From positions 1 through 64,000 of the forward strand of contig CAZXIC010000003.1 in assembly GCA_964640195.1 (NCBI GenBank): a DNA stretch of 64,000 nt. The letters run 5' to 3'. The notes under the pieces are model-generated. The model did no database searches and was not told where the DNA came from. It saw only the letters and a program-made list of their open reading frames with translations. Both the position numbers and the translations under genes were made by a program. Below, one piece after another: positions 57,278-64,000 of the stretch. This DNA comes from CAZXIC01 sp964640195 (GTDB lineage: Archaea > Iainarchaeota > Iainarchaeia > Iainarchaeales > GCA-2688035). How positions within the stretch are numbered: the stretch's first letter is position 1; every line of letters begins with the position of its first letter.

Positions 57278-58531
57278 ATGGCGTTTGAAGTAAAGGACGT
57301 GAAGCTGGCAGGGCAGGGGAAGATGAAGATAGATTATGCTGCAGAGCAGATGCCTGCGCTGCTGCGGATAAGGGAACGGTTTGCAAAGGAAAAGCCCCTG
57401 AAGGGCATTACTGTCGGAATGGCGCTGCACGTCACAAAGGAAACAGCAAACCTTGTTAGGACTCTGACAGCAGGCGGTGCGTCTGTCGCAATCACCGGCT
57501 GCAATCCCCTGAGCACGCAGGATGACGTTGCGGCAGCGCTTGCAAAGGAAGGCGTGAACGTCTTTGCCTACAAGGGCGAAACAAGGAAAGACTATTACAG
57601 GTACTTGAACAAGGTGCTGGATTTTAAGCCGAATGTAACTGTTGACGACGGCTGCGACCTCATCAGCGAAATCCATTCAAAGAGGCAAGAACTGCTGCCC
57701 AGCCTTATTGTTGGGACAGAGGAAACGACAACAGGCATTATCCGCCTGAGGGCAATGGAAAAGGACAAGGCGCTGCGCTACCCCATTATCGCAGTTAACG
57801 ACAACAAGACAAAGCACCTGTTTGACAATTTTTTGGGGACTGCGCAGAGCACGCTTGACGGAATACTGCGCTGCACCAACTTGTTATTTGCGGGCAAGAG
57901 GGTTGTTGTCTGCGGCTACGGCGACTGCGGCAGGGGCGTTGCATTGAAAGCAAGGGGCTTGGGGGCAAATGTTATCGTGTGCGAAGTGGATGCAGTGAAG
58001 GCACTGCAAGCATGGGGCGACGGTTACAGTGTAATGCCGATTGCGGAAGCGGCAAAGGTGGGGGATGTTTTCATCACGGTTACCGGCGACAAACGCGTTA
58101 TAAGGATGGAGCATGTAAAGGGGATGAAAAACGGCGTTATACTTGCCAATGCAGGGCACTTTGACGTCGAAATAGATGTTGCTGCTCTGCACAGGGAAGC
58201 AGAGGGCAAGAGAAGAATCAGGTGGCAGCTGGACGAATACGTTCTGCCGAGCGGGAAAAAGGTTTACCTGTGCGCTGAAGGCAGGCTTGTTAACCTTGCT
58301 GCAGCTGAAGGGCACCCAAGCGAGGTAATGGATTTAAGCTTCTGCGGTCAGGCGCTTGCAATTGAATACGGGGTAAAGAACAAAGGGAAGCTGCTACCAG
58401 GAGTGCACTTGCTGCCGCAACAACTTGACCACAAGATTGCGGAGCTGAAGCTCAAGGCAATGGGGATAAGGAAGGACGAGCTGACAGCGGAGCAGAAAAA
58501 GTATCTCAGCTCCTGGAAAGAGGGAACCTAA
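57278..58531 (+). CDS. ahcY: S-adenosylhomocysteinase
   Basis: The enzyme cleaves SAH into adenosine and homocysteine, removing the product of all methylations. The 417-residue protein has GTEETTTGIIRLRAM, NDNKTKHLFDN, the NAD site VCGYGDCGRGVALKARGLG (in parts) and the ending GHPSEVMDLSFCGQ...GVHLLP. It is shorter than eukaryotic forms but the catalytic parts are complete. It is the third gene of the adk - kinase - ahcY operon. Confidence 0.95.
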   Translation: MAFEVKDVKLAGQGKMKIDYAAEQMPALLRIRERFAKEKPLKGITVGMALHVTKETANLVRTLTAGGASVAITGCNPLSTQDDVAAALAKEGVNVFAYKGETRKDYYRYLNKVLDFKPNVTVDDGCDLISEIHSKRQELLPSLIVGTEETTTGIIRLRAMEKDKALRYPIIAVNDNKTKHLFDNFLGTAQSTLDGILRCTNLLFAGKRVVVCGYGDCGRGVALKARGLGANVIVCEVDAVKALQAWGDGYSVMPIAEAAKVGDVFITVTGDKRVIRMEHVKGMKNGVILANAGHFDVEIDVAALHREAEGKRRIRWQLDEYVLPSGKKVYLCAEGRLVNLAAAEGHPSEVMDLSFCGQALAIEYGVKNKGKLLPGVHLLPQQLDHKIAELKLKAMGIRKDELTAEQKKYLSSWKEGT

Positions 58532-58550
58532 CTTACTGTGCAGCGGACAA

Positions 58551-59261
58551 TCACTTCATTGCCTCCCACAGCACCTGCTCCCTTGGCTTTACCGCAATGC
58601 CCTTGTTTGTTATTTCAAAGGGGTGCACGTTTTTGCTGTGGGCGGTGCCCCGCATTTTTCTGACGAAAATGCTTCTGTGGGGCGGAATGAAGTATAGGGC
58701 GATTACGCCGTCGGCAACAAATTCCTCGATACCGAAGGCGCTGAACTCTGTTCTTCCCTCCCTGGTTTCTGCGGTGAAGACTGTTGTGCAGTCCAGTTCC
58801 TTCAACCCGTCCAAGAGTTCAAACAACTTTGGCCTGAATTCCGTGCGCTCCATCCACACTGCAAATGCAGTCGTTGAGTCAATAACAAGGCGCTTTGCGC
58901 CCATCTCGTTAACTGTTTTGGCAACCAGGTCAAGCTCTTCGTTTATTTTGTCCACAACCGCTTTTGCGTCCCTCGCATAACCCAGATTCATCTTGTAGAT
59001 GTTCATCAGCTTTTTTTCCTGCAGGGGCTGAATGTCCCAGTCAAAGCTCTGCATGTCCCAGCTGATTGCCTTCATATTGCTTTCAATCGTTACAAAGACG
59101 CCGGGCTCAGCGAACTGCCTTGCCCCCTCATAAATGTACTGCATGCTCAGAATGCTTTTCCCTGTGCCATTTGCTCCGCTGAGCAGAACACTGCTGCCCT
59201 CTGGCAGGCCACCTTCAAGCAGCTGGTCAAGGCCGAGGATGCCTGTCTGGACGCGCCGCAT
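58551..59261 (-). CDS. KaiC-like RecA-superfamily ATPase
   Basis: The 236-residue, single KaiC-type domain has TGILGLDQLLEGGLPEG, Walker A SGANGTGKSI, a glutamate loop TIESNMKAI, Walker B RLVIDSTTAFAVW and DGVIALYF. It resembles other archaeal KaiC-like ATPases and is distinct from the 28033 copy in its C-terminus. It stands convergent with ahcY (19 bases) and divergent from scpA. The role is probably signalling; not known. Confidence 0.85.
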   Translation of the reverse strand: MRRVQTGILGLDQLLEGGLPEGSSVLLSGANGTGKSILSMQYIYEGARQFAEPGVFVTIESNMKAISWDMQSFDWDIQPLQEKKLMNIYKMNLGYARDAKAVVDKINEELDLVAKTVNEMGAKRLVIDSTTAFAVWMERTEFRPKLFELLDGLKELDCTTVFTAETREGRTEFSAFGIEEFVADGVIALYFIPPHRSIFVRKMRGTAHSKNVHPFEITNKGIAVKPREQVLWEAMK

Positions 59262-59373
59262 AGCAAAAAACCTAAAATATATTGGTTATTGTTATTAAAA
59301 CGTTTTTCTCTTCCCCCCCCTGCAAGGGCAGGAAGAAAAGCATTAAATACAGTAAGCGCCCCTATTTTTTGTT

Positions 59374-60096
59374 ATGCCTGACATGCCTTCAAACAACGCT
59401 GAGCAGCATCCGCAAGGCATGCAGGAAAAGGTTGATTTGGTTGACCTCATAGAGCAGCCTGCCTGGAAAACGATCCTGATTGATTTGGTTAAAAGCGAAC
59501 GAATGAACCCCTGGGACATTGACCTGGTTGAACTGGCGGAAAAGTACTGGCAGAAAATCCAGAACATGGAGAGGAGCAGCCTGAGGATTCCTGCAAACGC
59601 AATCCTCGCATCTGCTATCTTGCTCAAGCTAAAGGCAAGGACAATCAAGCTCAGCAGCATTGAGGAGGAGGAAGAGGAAACAAAGGAAATAAGCCAGGAA
59701 GAGATGGCGATGATTGAAGAAAGCATTCCGGAGCTGAGGGGCCAGAGGCAGTTCAGGGAGGGAAAGATAACGCTGGACGAGCTGGTTGTTTCAATTGAGC
59801 GGATTCTGCTGAAAACAAAGCAGAGGCAGTCAATCCTGAGGCAGAAGGAAATCCCTGAATTCAAGTTCTTCCTGGAAGAGAAAAACATCGAGCAGAAAAT
59901 AGAGGAGGTTTACAGCAGGATAAAGGAAAGGTGTGACAGCCAGGGGCTTGTTACCTTCACTGCATTGCTGGACAAGCGCACGCCCCTGGAAATGGTTGAG
60001 TGCTTCATTCCACTGCTGTTCCTTGTGAATGGGGGAAAGCTGAACGCCTGGCAGGAGGAATGGTTCGGCGAAATAATGATTAGCATAGTGAAATAG
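59374..60096 (+). CDS. scpA: ScpA, kleisin subunit of the SMC complex
   Basis: ScpA bridges the heads of SMC in chromosome segregation. The 240 residues have the N-terminal winged helix region (VDLIEQPAWKTILIDLVKSERMNPWDIDLVELAEKYW in parts), a charged helix middle and a C-terminal winged helix ending WFGEIMISIV. A TATA-like GCATTAAATACAG lies about 24-36 bases before the ATG. It is the last core-type gene before the integrase. Confidence 0.9.
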   Translation: MPDMPSNNAEQHPQGMQEKVDLVDLIEQPAWKTILIDLVKSERMNPWDIDLVELAEKYWQKIQNMERSSLRIPANAILASAILLKLKARTIKLSSIEEEEEETKEISQEEMAMIEESIPELRGQRQFREGKITLDELVVSIERILLKTKQRQSILRQKEIPEFKFFLEEKNIEQKIEEVYSRIKERCDSQGLVTFTALLDKRTPLEMVECFIPLLFLVNGGKLNAWQEEWFGEIMISIVK

Positions 60097-60098
60097 TA

Positions 60099-60137
60099 GG
60101 TTTTTAAACTCTTGCTGCCATATTATTAGTAATATGG
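60099..60137 (+). promoter_or_regulatory. Integrase promoter with palindrome over the start codon
   Basis: A TATA-like GGTTTTTAAACT (60099-60110) is followed by CCATATTA-TTAG-TAATATGG (60118-60137), 8-bp arms. The right arm contains the integrase ATG (60134-60136). A protein bound here would block both transcription start and translation, which is common for self-limiting recombinases. Confidence 0.55.
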
Positions 60138-61579
60138 GGGATGAAAAGGGAGCTAAGACCTTAGAGAAATTAATTAAGCGGATTGAGGAAAGCAAGGAAA
60201 TCTCTGAGGTAAACAAAAAGCTTATTCTTGAGTATGATGCTGAGAGGGAAGCCCAGGGCATTGGGGCAAACGGTAAGGTGCCTTCAAGCAGGATTCACTT
60301 CATGAGAATTGTTTTTCTTTTGAATGACAAACTCAAAAAGCCTTTTAAGAAAATGACAAAGCAGGAGCTGATAGCTTTTGTTAATGAGCTGGGAAAGATG
60401 AAGAAAAAGAACTACGGCAAGGCCCTGGAATTAAAGCAGTTGACCGCGAGTAAAGGCGAAATTACATCCCCGGAAGTAAGGGAACACTTTGACATCAACC
60501 GCTTTTATTCAAGAGTCCTGATGAACAATATTGCGAAGGAATGTCCCGAGGACTTCAAGCTCAAGCTAGGCAGAACAGCTCCGCATCCCAGGCCACACAC
60601 GCTGACCTTTATCGGAAAAAATGCCAAGAAATTTAGGGCGGAAGAGAAGCAGCGCTATTCCGAGAAGTCAATCAACACTTTCAAGTCGCAGCTTAAATGC
60701 TTCTTCAAATGGCTGGATAAGGAAGACATCATTAGTTGGATTAAAATCGGCAGAGACCGGTCAAAGCTCCCGAAGGATATTTATTTCCCGGCGGAAATTC
60801 TTAATCTGATCAAGGCCGAGAACAACATCAGGAACAAGACCATTATTTCTGTTTTATATGAGAGCGGTGCCAGGGCTGCAGAGTTCCTTGGCCTGAATAT
60901 CGGAAGCTTGAAGCGCGACAAGTACTCTTACATGGTCGTGGTAAGCGGCAAGACAGGGGACAGGCCAATAAGGCTGATTAAATCAATTCCATACATTACC
61001 CAATGGCTTGCGGTTCATCCCTTTAAGGATGATCCCAATGCCCCCTTATGGGTTTCAAGCTCAACGAGAAGCCCTGACAAGGCAAGGCTTGATGAGAACA
61101 ACCTAAACAGGCTGCTCAAAAGATCGTCAAGACAGGCCGGCTTCAAGAAGAACATTTACCCGCACCTGATGCGGCACAGCAGGCTTACAGAGCTTGCAAA
61201 GACTTTGACTGAGAGCGAGTTAAGGCTTTTTGCTGGCTGGGGAAAGGATTCTGACATGGTTGAAACCTACGTGCACCTGTCGCACAGGGATCTCGATAAA
61301 GCAATTCTGAGGCAGGAAGGCCTGCTCGAGGAAGAGGAAGATGTGGATGTCTTAAAGCCAAAGACCTGCGAAATATGCGGAAAGCAGAATTCTCCAACAG
61401 ACAAATTCTGCCTGCAATGCGCAACACCGCTGGACATAAGAACAGCATTGGAGCTGGACAAGCAGCAAGAGCTAATGAGCAGCGGAAGGGAAAGAATCGA
61501 GCTGATGGCATTGAAAGAGGGCCTGGAAAAGATGATGCAAAAAATGAATGCGATGGAGCAGAGGCAGATTAAGGCATAA
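60134..61579 (+). CDS. Tyrosine recombinase/integrase with C-terminal zinc ribbon
   Basis: The 481-residue protein has the core R-H-R-Y set: Arg in ESGARAAEFLGL (about residue 246), HLMRHSRLTEL (His 344, Arg 347) and Tyr about 378 in SDMVETYVHLSH. Upstream is an N-terminal SAM-like binding domain. After the catalytic part lie CEICGKQ...CLQCA, a zinc ribbon, and a helix rich in Glu/Lys. It marks the left part of an integrated element, but no tRNA target or att repeat was found next to it. Confidence 0.88.
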   Translation: MGDEKGAKTLEKLIKRIEESKEISEVNKKLILEYDAEREAQGIGANGKVPSSRIHFMRIVFLLNDKLKKPFKKMTKQELIAFVNELGKMKKKNYGKALELKQLTASKGEITSPEVREHFDINRFYSRVLMNNIAKECPEDFKLKLGRTAPHPRPHTLTFIGKNAKKFRAEEKQRYSEKSINTFKSQLKCFFKWLDKEDIISWIKIGRDRSKLPKDIYFPAEILNLIKAENNIRNKTIISVLYESGARAAEFLGLNIGSLKRDKYSYMVVVSGKTGDRPIRLIKSIPYITQWLAVHPFKDDPNAPLWVSSSTRSPDKARLDENNLNRLLKRSSRQAGFKKNIYPHLMRHSRLTELAKTLTESELRLFAGWGKDSDMVETYVHLSHRDLDKAILRQEGLLEEEEDVDVLKPKTCEICGKQNSPTDKFCLQCATPLDIRTALELDKQQELMSSGRERIELMALKEGLEKMMQKMNAMEQRQIKA

Positions 61580-61580
61580 A

Positions 61581-62240
61581 TCACAAATTTTTATCTTGCA
61601 GGTAGTGCAGCATCAAGTGGTTCCCTGACAGGCGAATCCATCTTATAAATTCATTTACCTCAGATGCAAACTTAGCCCTCTGCTTCCTTTTGAGTTTCTT
61701 CGCGAGTTTTCTTTCGTTCACCAGCAGGTAGTCTATAAAGTAATCGCCAACAGTGCTCAAATTAAACTCCGTGTCTAATGACTTTTTGTACTTGGCCCAA
61801 TCACTTATTTCCTTATTCCCGCAGTGGTCTTTGCGCCATAACGGATGCCTTGCAATCGTCTGCAGGTATGGCCTGACAAGATTGGGAAGCTCCTTAAACT
61901 CTTCGACAACGTGCTTGAATTCGCCGTCAGTATATCCTTTCTTTATAATCATTTTTCCAAAAACAAATTCCGGATTTATATCATAAACAGCTCCGGGTTT
62001 GCGGCCAATGTATTTTTTTTCAGGAAGTTTAACGATAAGGCCTTCTGTTTCCAATTTTGTCTTTATTTTTGAAACGCGTCCTTTCGAGTACTTGGTTTCT
62101 TCTCTTATTTCCCGCTGGGTTTTGAGCTTTTCCGCTATGCAAAGAAACACCTCTTTTGACTGCTCGTGAGTCCAGATATTTGATTCGTAATCATTCTTGC
62201 GTTTTTTCTTTGATTTTTTCCTTGTAGATGTTTTTTTCAT
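61581..62240 (-). CDS. HTH protein of the integrated element
   Basis: The 219-residue protein starts with a strongly basic stretch (KKTSTRKKSKKKRKND), then an HTH (SKEVFLCIAEKLKTQREIREETKYSKGRVSKIKTKLETEGLIV in parts), a wing and a helical C-terminus of about 120 residues. It stands convergent with the integrase (one base) and divergent from the small-gene operon. It is likely a regulator or replication protein; no family is recognised. Confidence 0.6.
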   Translation of the reverse strand: MKKTSTRKKSKKKRKNDYESNIWTHEQSKEVFLCIAEKLKTQREIREETKYSKGRVSKIKTKLETEGLIVKLPEKKYIGRKPGAVYDINPEFVFGKMIIKKGYTDGEFKHVVEEFKELPNLVRPYLQTIARHPLWRKDHCGNKEISDWAKYKKSLDTEFNLSTVGDYFIDYLLVNERKLAKKLKRKQRAKFASEVNEFIRWIRLSGNHLMLHYLQDKNL

Positions 62241-62244
62241 ATGG

Positions 62245-62313
62245 GTTACCTCAAACAGGTGTATTACGGTAACTCTTATATAGAAGCCTATTTAAACATA
62301 TTTATCGATATGT
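62245..62313. promoter_or_regulatory. Divergent control region of the element
   Basis: GTTACC (62245-62250) and GGTAAC (62268-62273) form an inverted repeat near the start of the minus-strand HTH gene. A TATA-like TTTAAACATA (62291-62300) and ACATAT-TTATCG-ATATGT (62296-62313) then lead to ATG 62314. Either the HTH or the RHH-like protein could bind. Confidence 0.5.
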
Positions 62314-62460
62314 ATGGGAAAAAAATTAATGACTATTAGCGGAGAAGAAAGGGACCTGTCCCTTATTCGAAAGTATTGTACTGAGCACGGGCGAATTATT
62401 TCAGCCTTCATGGTCGATTCAGCAGTCCAAAAAATAAGAGAAGAGGCTGGTGAAACATGA
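62314..62460 (+). CDS. 48-residue RHH-like protein
   Basis: A short ORF outside usual cutoffs: MGKKLMTISGEERDLSLIRK followed by EHGRIISAFMVDSAVQKIREE. The beta strand and two helices fit a ribbon-helix-helix. A TATA box lies 14-23 bases upstream and a palindrome overlaps the start. It overlaps the next ORF by four bases (ATGA). It may control the element's operon. Confidence 0.55.
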   Translation: MGKKLMTISGEERDLSLIRKYCTEHGRIISAFMVDSAVQKIREEAGET

Positions 62461-62621
62461 AGGAAAACGCGAAGGTCTGCGAGAGTTGCGGCCAGCCGAT
62501 TGAAACACTCGAAGAACTTGAAAAGCGGGTTGGCCAACCAATGGTTTTTTTGTTTAAAGAATATGAACGCTGGAAGGAATTGAAAGAAAAAGGGGAAAAG
62601 AGAGATGAACAGACTGACTGA
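62457..62621 (+). CDS. 54-residue zinc-finger-like protein
   Basis: The short ORF reads MKENAKVCESCGQPIETLEE (one CxxC) and then a helix with Lys/Glu (FLFKEYERWKELKEKGEKR). The start overlaps the previous stop, so translation is coupled. Only one CxxC is present, so zinc binding would need a dimer or a partner. The function is unknown. Confidence 0.5.
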   Translation: MKENAKVCESCGQPIETLEELEKRVGQPMVFLFKEYERWKELKEKGEKRDEQTD

Positions 62622-62641
62622 CAGACCGGGAAGTGAGCTAG

Positions 62642-62845
62642 TTGGATTTGCCTTTTGAAGAATTCAAGGATAAGAGAGTCAGGCTGCTGACTACTGATTT
62701 TGGCCATGACTTAACATATACTGGGAAAATCATTCGGGTAACAGATACTCACATCTGGTTTATCGACAAGTTCAACAGACCCTATGTTTTCGCGATCGTT
62801 GCAATTAAAAAGGTAGAACTGCAGAGGAGCGATTGCGATGAGTGA
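62642..62845 (+). CDS. Small beta-barrel (Sm/SH3-like) protein
   Basis: The 67-residue product reads VRLLTTDFGHDLTYTGKIIRVTDTHIWFIDKFNRPYVFAIVAIKKVEL (in parts), a pattern of five short beta strands like an SH3 or Lsm small barrel. It uses TTG 62642 with GTGAG before it. It overlaps the ATPase gene start by eight bases. It could be an RNA- or protein-binding subunit for the ATPase. Confidence 0.5.
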   Translation: MDLPFEEFKDKRVRLLTTDFGHDLTYTGKIIRVTDTHIWFIDKFNRPYVFAIVAIKKVELQRSDCDE

Positions 62846-63956
62846 AACCGATGACGAGAACACGATAGAGCTGCTGAACAAGCAACTGAACACTGTTTCT
62901 GCGCTGCGCAAGCTTACCTTTTTCGAGATCGAGCAGCCCAAGGGAACATTCTGCATGCGGCCGCAGCTGCATGTATTAATTGTCAAGCCTTTCGGCATGA
63001 TCAAGTCTGGCAACATACAGCAGTTTGAGGAAGTGCTGAAGGATGATGTTGTTATAAGGGATGAGCTGACAAAGCCCGCAATACTCGGCACCATCTCAAA
63101 GGACAAAACATATGTGGCCGGCCTGCCTGGGGAGATAGGCGGAAAGGTTCTCGTGCTTGACGAGTTCAACAACATCGAGGCTTTCGGCCAGAAGGCTCTT
63201 TTAGGGATTCTTGAGAACCAGCGGATCAACAGGCAGCTGGGCTTTGCTGTTTCCGAGCCACAAACAATCCGGCCGAACGAGTGGACTGATTTAAGCGTTA
63301 CTAACGGGAGCATTGAAGGAACCGTGAATTTCTCGTGCATAGCCTTCGCCATGTTTTACCCGAAGCCAAAAAATAATTCCTTGTTCGAGGAGAACCCACA
63401 ATCGCTTTTGGGCCTCAAGTCAAGGTTCTGCCCCAACTTCAGCTGCCCCGAGCACAGCGAGCTCATGGATGCTTTGCGTGGCGGGCAGGCCTTCAAGCTC
63501 AAGTATTACGGCCTGCCAGTGCGCCGGGTTTTCATTGAGAAGGATGCCTACTCGCAGTACATCGATTTCTACGCCAAGTTCACTGAAAGGTTTGTGGACA
63601 CGATTCTGGAAAAGGACCAGGTAGGTTTCCTTACGCGGGTCAGCTCCGACATCCTCAGGTTTGCTGCGCACGAGGTAATGGACAGGGACTCCCCGCAGAA
63701 TACAATGCTGAAGATCTCTGATGCAGGCGTCTTAATCGACCAGGCCGAGAAATGGACTGAGGAGCTACTGAAACAGTACATGTACGAGGAAAGGGCAGGC
63801 ACTTACGAGGAGTTTGCCAAGCTGTACAACGAGAGGCCGAACGAGGCCAATCGGCTCTATGCCCAGAGGCTCAACAAAAGCATCAGGCAGATTCAGCGCT
63901 GGAAGAAAAGGCTGGCGGAAACGCAGCTGGTCGTTGAAAGGGATGTGGTAACATGA
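62838..63956 (+). CDS. AAA-like ATPase with Walker B but no clear Walker A
   Basis: The 372-residue protein has a strong Walker B, KVLVLDEFNNIEAFGQKALL (about residues 102-121), as in MCM or other helicase-type AAA+ proteins, and a sensor-like AVSEPQTIRPNEW. Where a P-loop is expected (before it, around residues 50-60) the sequence is VKPFGMIKSGNI, not GxxxxGKS/T. The C-terminal region has an HTH-like segment (QIQRWKKRLAETQ). It may be a truncated or degraded ATPase or depend on a partner. It overlaps the next gene by four bases. Confidence 0.5.
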   Translation: MSETDDENTIELLNKQLNTVSALRKLTFFEIEQPKGTFCMRPQLHVLIVKPFGMIKSGNIQQFEEVLKDDVVIRDELTKPAILGTISKDKTYVAGLPGEIGGKVLVLDEFNNIEAFGQKALLGILENQRINRQLGFAVSEPQTIRPNEWTDLSVTNGSIEGTVNFSCIAFAMFYPKPKNNSLFEENPQSLLGLKSRFCPNFSCPEHSELMDALRGGQAFKLKYYGLPVRRVFIEKDAYSQYIDFYAKFTERFVDTILEKDQVGFLTRVSSDILRFAAHEVMDRDSPQNTMLKISDAGVLIDQAEKWTEELLKQYMYEERAGTYEEFAKLYNERPNEANRLYAQRLNKSIRQIQRWKKRLAETQLVVERDVVT

Positions 63957-64000
63957 CACTACATGACGCCCCATGGCACACTTTGTCACCCGTGACATTC
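63953..64000 (+). CDS. 5' end of a further gene (cut by window edge)
   Basis: An ATG overlaps the ATPase stop as ATGA and reads MTLHDAPWHTLSPVTF to the window end, with no stop. It is probably the next gene of the element's operon. Nothing else can be said. Confidence 0.4.
   Translation, partial: MTLHDAPWHTLSPVTF

Noticed and set aside
60134..61579. Integration into a tRNA gene
   Set aside because: No tRNA or tRNA 3' repeat lies at the integrase side within the window; the target may be elsewhere or on the right end outside it.

Overview
The window comes from an archaeon. It carries the conserved archaeal superoperon (eL15, RNase P Rnp2, proteasome alpha, SBDS, exosome Rrp4/Rrp41/Rrp42, eL43, Rpo12, Pcc1, prefoldin). 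It also has Nop5/fibrillarin, NMD3, aCPSF2, aIF5A with its hypusination lysine, Trm5, KaiC-like ATPases, an Lsm protein, preflagellin-type class III signal peptides and tRNA genes with archaeal introns. Many genes have a TATA-like box 20-30 bases before the ATG and probably give leaderless mRNAs. The gene content and small intergenic spaces would fit a DPANN-type lineage, but that placement is an inference. A 100-N run at 8282-8381 shows this is scaffolded draft sequence.

Layout, left to right: the 5' half of an intron-bearing tRNA-Thr (1-82); an island of small membrane/pilin-like proteins (152-3459); a zinc-ribbon protein, glycyl-tRNA synthetase and the Nop5-fibrillarin pair (3.4-7.9 kb); tRNA-Arg followed by a 30-bp pyrimidine-rich tandem repeat (8.0-8.5 kb); NMD3/aCPSF2 and an anaerobic ribonucleotide reductase operon whose nrdD is frameshifted before its glycyl-radical motif (9.2-15.4 kb); a nitroreductase, a DsbA-like protein, a methyltransferase and a VIT-like protein (15.6-18.4 kb); a MacB-type ABC operon closed by its probable PadR repressor, with operator-like palindromes at the promoter (18.5-23.7 kb).

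The most accessory-looking part is 23.7-33.6 kb. It has a wHTH gene behind a structured leader, a tail-to-tail RHH/PIN pair, and an AT-rich operon combining a KaiC-like ATPase, a probable V4R-type protein, a GGGP-synthase homologue and a HAD phosphatase. It also has a U32 peptidase/HAD pair with different codon use, a candidate ncRNA, a second wHTH-V4R module and two genes with single-base frameshifts. From 33.6 to 39.4 kb lie a ZIP-like transporter, a PHP protein, PLP-binding protein, HAD phosphatases and a DHH phosphoesterase. The superoperon fills 39.4-45.7 kb on the minus strand.

The right part has TtuA, three tRNAs (one with an insertion in its D-loop), a coiled-coil protein, Lsm, MinD, DUF2226 and NYN proteins, aIF5A, DUF63, Trm5, a NikR-headed divergon with three small membrane proteins (a possible metal-uptake system), and an adenylate kinase - sugar/nucleoside kinase - S-adenosylhomocysteinase operon that reads as adenosine salvage. 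ScpA is the last core gene. From 60.1 kb to the end the window enters a probable integrated element: a tyrosine recombinase with a C-terminal zinc ribbon, divergent HTH and RHH-like regulators, two tiny proteins, and an AAA-like ATPase with a clear Walker B but no recognisable Walker A.
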